DNA of 64,000 nt from contig CM039183.1 of the NCBI GenBank assembly GCA_008360975.2, forward strand, positions 46,739,850 through 46,803,849, read 5' to 3'. The notes under the pieces were generated by a model. It ran no database searches, was not told the DNA's origin, and worked only from the letters and a program-made list of their open reading frames with translations. The translations under genes were made by a program, and so were the position numbers. The DNA is from Lichenostomus cassidix. Taxonomy: Eukaryota > Chordata > Aves > Passeriformes > Meliphagidae. Numbering within the stretch: position 1 is the first letter of the stretch; every line of letters starts with the position of its first letter. Below are positions 62,501 to 64,000 of the stretch, one piece after another.

Positions 62501-64000
62501 GGTAGAAAACCTGGGAAAGACAGTGAAATGCCCCATAATCTGTAATTTTCTCTTTTGAAAAGATAACAGTTAAGAAGACAACATTGATTTGGTTTGACTT
62601 TAGAAAGAACACTAGCTCTGCTTTTGCAAAAGATCACCATTATCAGCTCATTAAAAATCTCATCAACTCAAGTACCAACCAGCACTCTGAGGGCTGTACT
62701 TGTCTGACTTCACAACATAATAAAACAAATACTGAAGGCCCATTTTCATCTACCTTTTGGTAGAATTATTTTTGTCTCAGGACTTAAGGTTAATGGATTT
62801 AAGTGAGAATTAGGGATGCCATATGTGCACACCCCATGAGATATAGCAGGTGGGAAAGTAGTGAAAATTGGATATGGAAGACAAGTGATGGCCTGGACTC
62901 CATGTGGTCATTGCTGCTTTGAGGAAGAATAACCAGAAGCAATGCTTACCCAGGCTGGGAAGCTAGGAATACTTTTTGGGCTTGTTTTTTTTTTGGTGCA
63001 TGGAGTGTGTTTGGAAGTCCACAAGCATTACCATATGGCAAATATAGAAATCAAAATGACAGTTTTATTTGGTTACTACTTGAAAGACTCTCCTCCTCCT
63101 GTACAAGAAGTAATTTTTTTCTTTTTTTAAAACCAATTATTATTTTGTTAGTTTTAGATTACATAATCCTTTAAGGCTTTGCTGCTCTTTTAATTAGTCT
63201 GTTATCACTATCTTTTAAACAGCATTTCTGAGCAATCCTGCATGTCCTTTAATCCTGTCTGTTGTGTGGCTTCTCTAACTTGTTTTCTATACAAGTATTT
63301 TCCAAATAAAAACCTTTCACCATCTTTTGAGTCTTAAATCATCCCTTCTGCAGCAGAAAGTACAAGCCAGTAAGTATGTCAATTCTAACCTTCTCAGATT
63401 TTGCACTCTGTGAAATAGTGCAAAACATCAAAAGCACTTGAGCAGATATTTTAAAAGCATGCAGAGAACATAAGCTAATTTAAAAAATTTGTAGTTATTG
63501 GTACATTTAACAAGCAATACCCTACCATGACCTTTTAAAAACATCAAACGCGTAGTGAAAAAATACCAAACAATTTTCCTCTTGTCTTGTGTGTGGTTTC
63601 TCTTTGTGAAGGAGGGTAAAAAGAGAAGCTGTTACCTTAAAAACACTCCCTTAAGAGGCACTCAGCAGCTGCAGTTGTGCCCTAATGTCTCCATCTAAAT
63701 TAAACTGCAAATTTCTGCAATTACTTAAAGTGGTAAATACTGAGTTTTAAAGCTTCGTTAAGTCTTCTGTAAACTAGTTTTGTTTTTCTGCTTTCAGTGT
63801 GTTCTGTTTTCCCTTTAATCTAAAGGTGAATTCATTATTTTTAACTCTAACAAAAAAGCCATACTAGAGCTGCCGATTTTTGAGAAAAACAGAGACAAGA
63901 CTAAGAGTAGGCTTAAGACAGGATTTTTCCCCAGGAACCTGTTTCTAGTGGTTTTGTTTGAGACTGAGAATATGTTAGTTGGATTACTTTTATAGAATTA
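59519..64000. other. Unique DNA to the right edge, no gene recognised
   Basis: Open frames are all under 95 codons and without family resemblance. Blocks at about 59830-59950, 61150-61240 and 63690-63780 have the mixed, homeobox-core-containing texture often seen in conserved non-coding DNA, but this cannot be tested from one sequence. A good acceptor at 63783-63797 with an AAG/GTGAAT donor encloses only 28 nt. No repeat family was recognised. Confidence 0.45.

Noticed and set aside
1..64000. CRISPR array, bacterial operon, integron or phage
   Set aside because: No spaced direct-repeat array and no prokaryotic gene density. The repeat content is that of a bird genome.

Overview
This window reads as vertebrate, almost certainly avian, non-coding DNA. 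It is AT-rich and CpG-poor, and no open frame in it belongs to a protein family I recognise. The longest runs to 175 codons and has no coding signature. The bird assignment rests on the interspersed repeats. There are at least four pieces of CR1, the dominant avian LINE, including a 1.8 kb reverse-transcriptase fragment. There is also one solo LTR of about 1.1 kb from a family I know from memory as common in bird genomes. No Alu, L1, B1 or MIR-like sequence was seen. I cannot name the species or the chromosome. The window is best read as intergenic DNA, or the inside of one very long intron, of a neognath bird.

Layout. 1-2344: AT-rich unique sequence with a pair of octamer motifs. 2345-2477: a CR1 tail. 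2478-21270: unique sequence with simple repeats (a TA tract at 6.57 kb), a 20 bp palindrome, a 34 bp tandem duplication at 15.1 kb, and two weak exon candidates at 12.3 kb (minus) and 13.2 kb (plus). 21271-21390: an inverted CR1 tail. 28270-30034: the large, dead CR1 copy. 36238-36293: a CR1 tail remnant. 36.3-50.4 kb: unique sequence with three short, unusually charged open frames at 39.1-42.7 kb. 50447-51545: the solo LTR in plus orientation. 52144-52755: two plus-strand exon candidates with strong splice signals and matching reading-frame phase. 53-64 kb: unique sequence with two near-perfect hairpins (53.8 and 58.5 kb), a possible second LTR remnant at 55.4-55.7 kb, one more exon candidate at 59.15 kb, and a T23 run.

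No set of genes here works together in the way an operon would. The most interesting arrangement is the solo LTR lying 0.6 kb upstream of, and on the same strand as, the paired exon candidates. This could be a lineage-specific non-coding or short-ORF transcript, possibly started by the LTR. That is inference, and RNA-seq would settle it. No bacterial genes, CRISPR array, tRNA, rRNA or recognisable microRNA was found.
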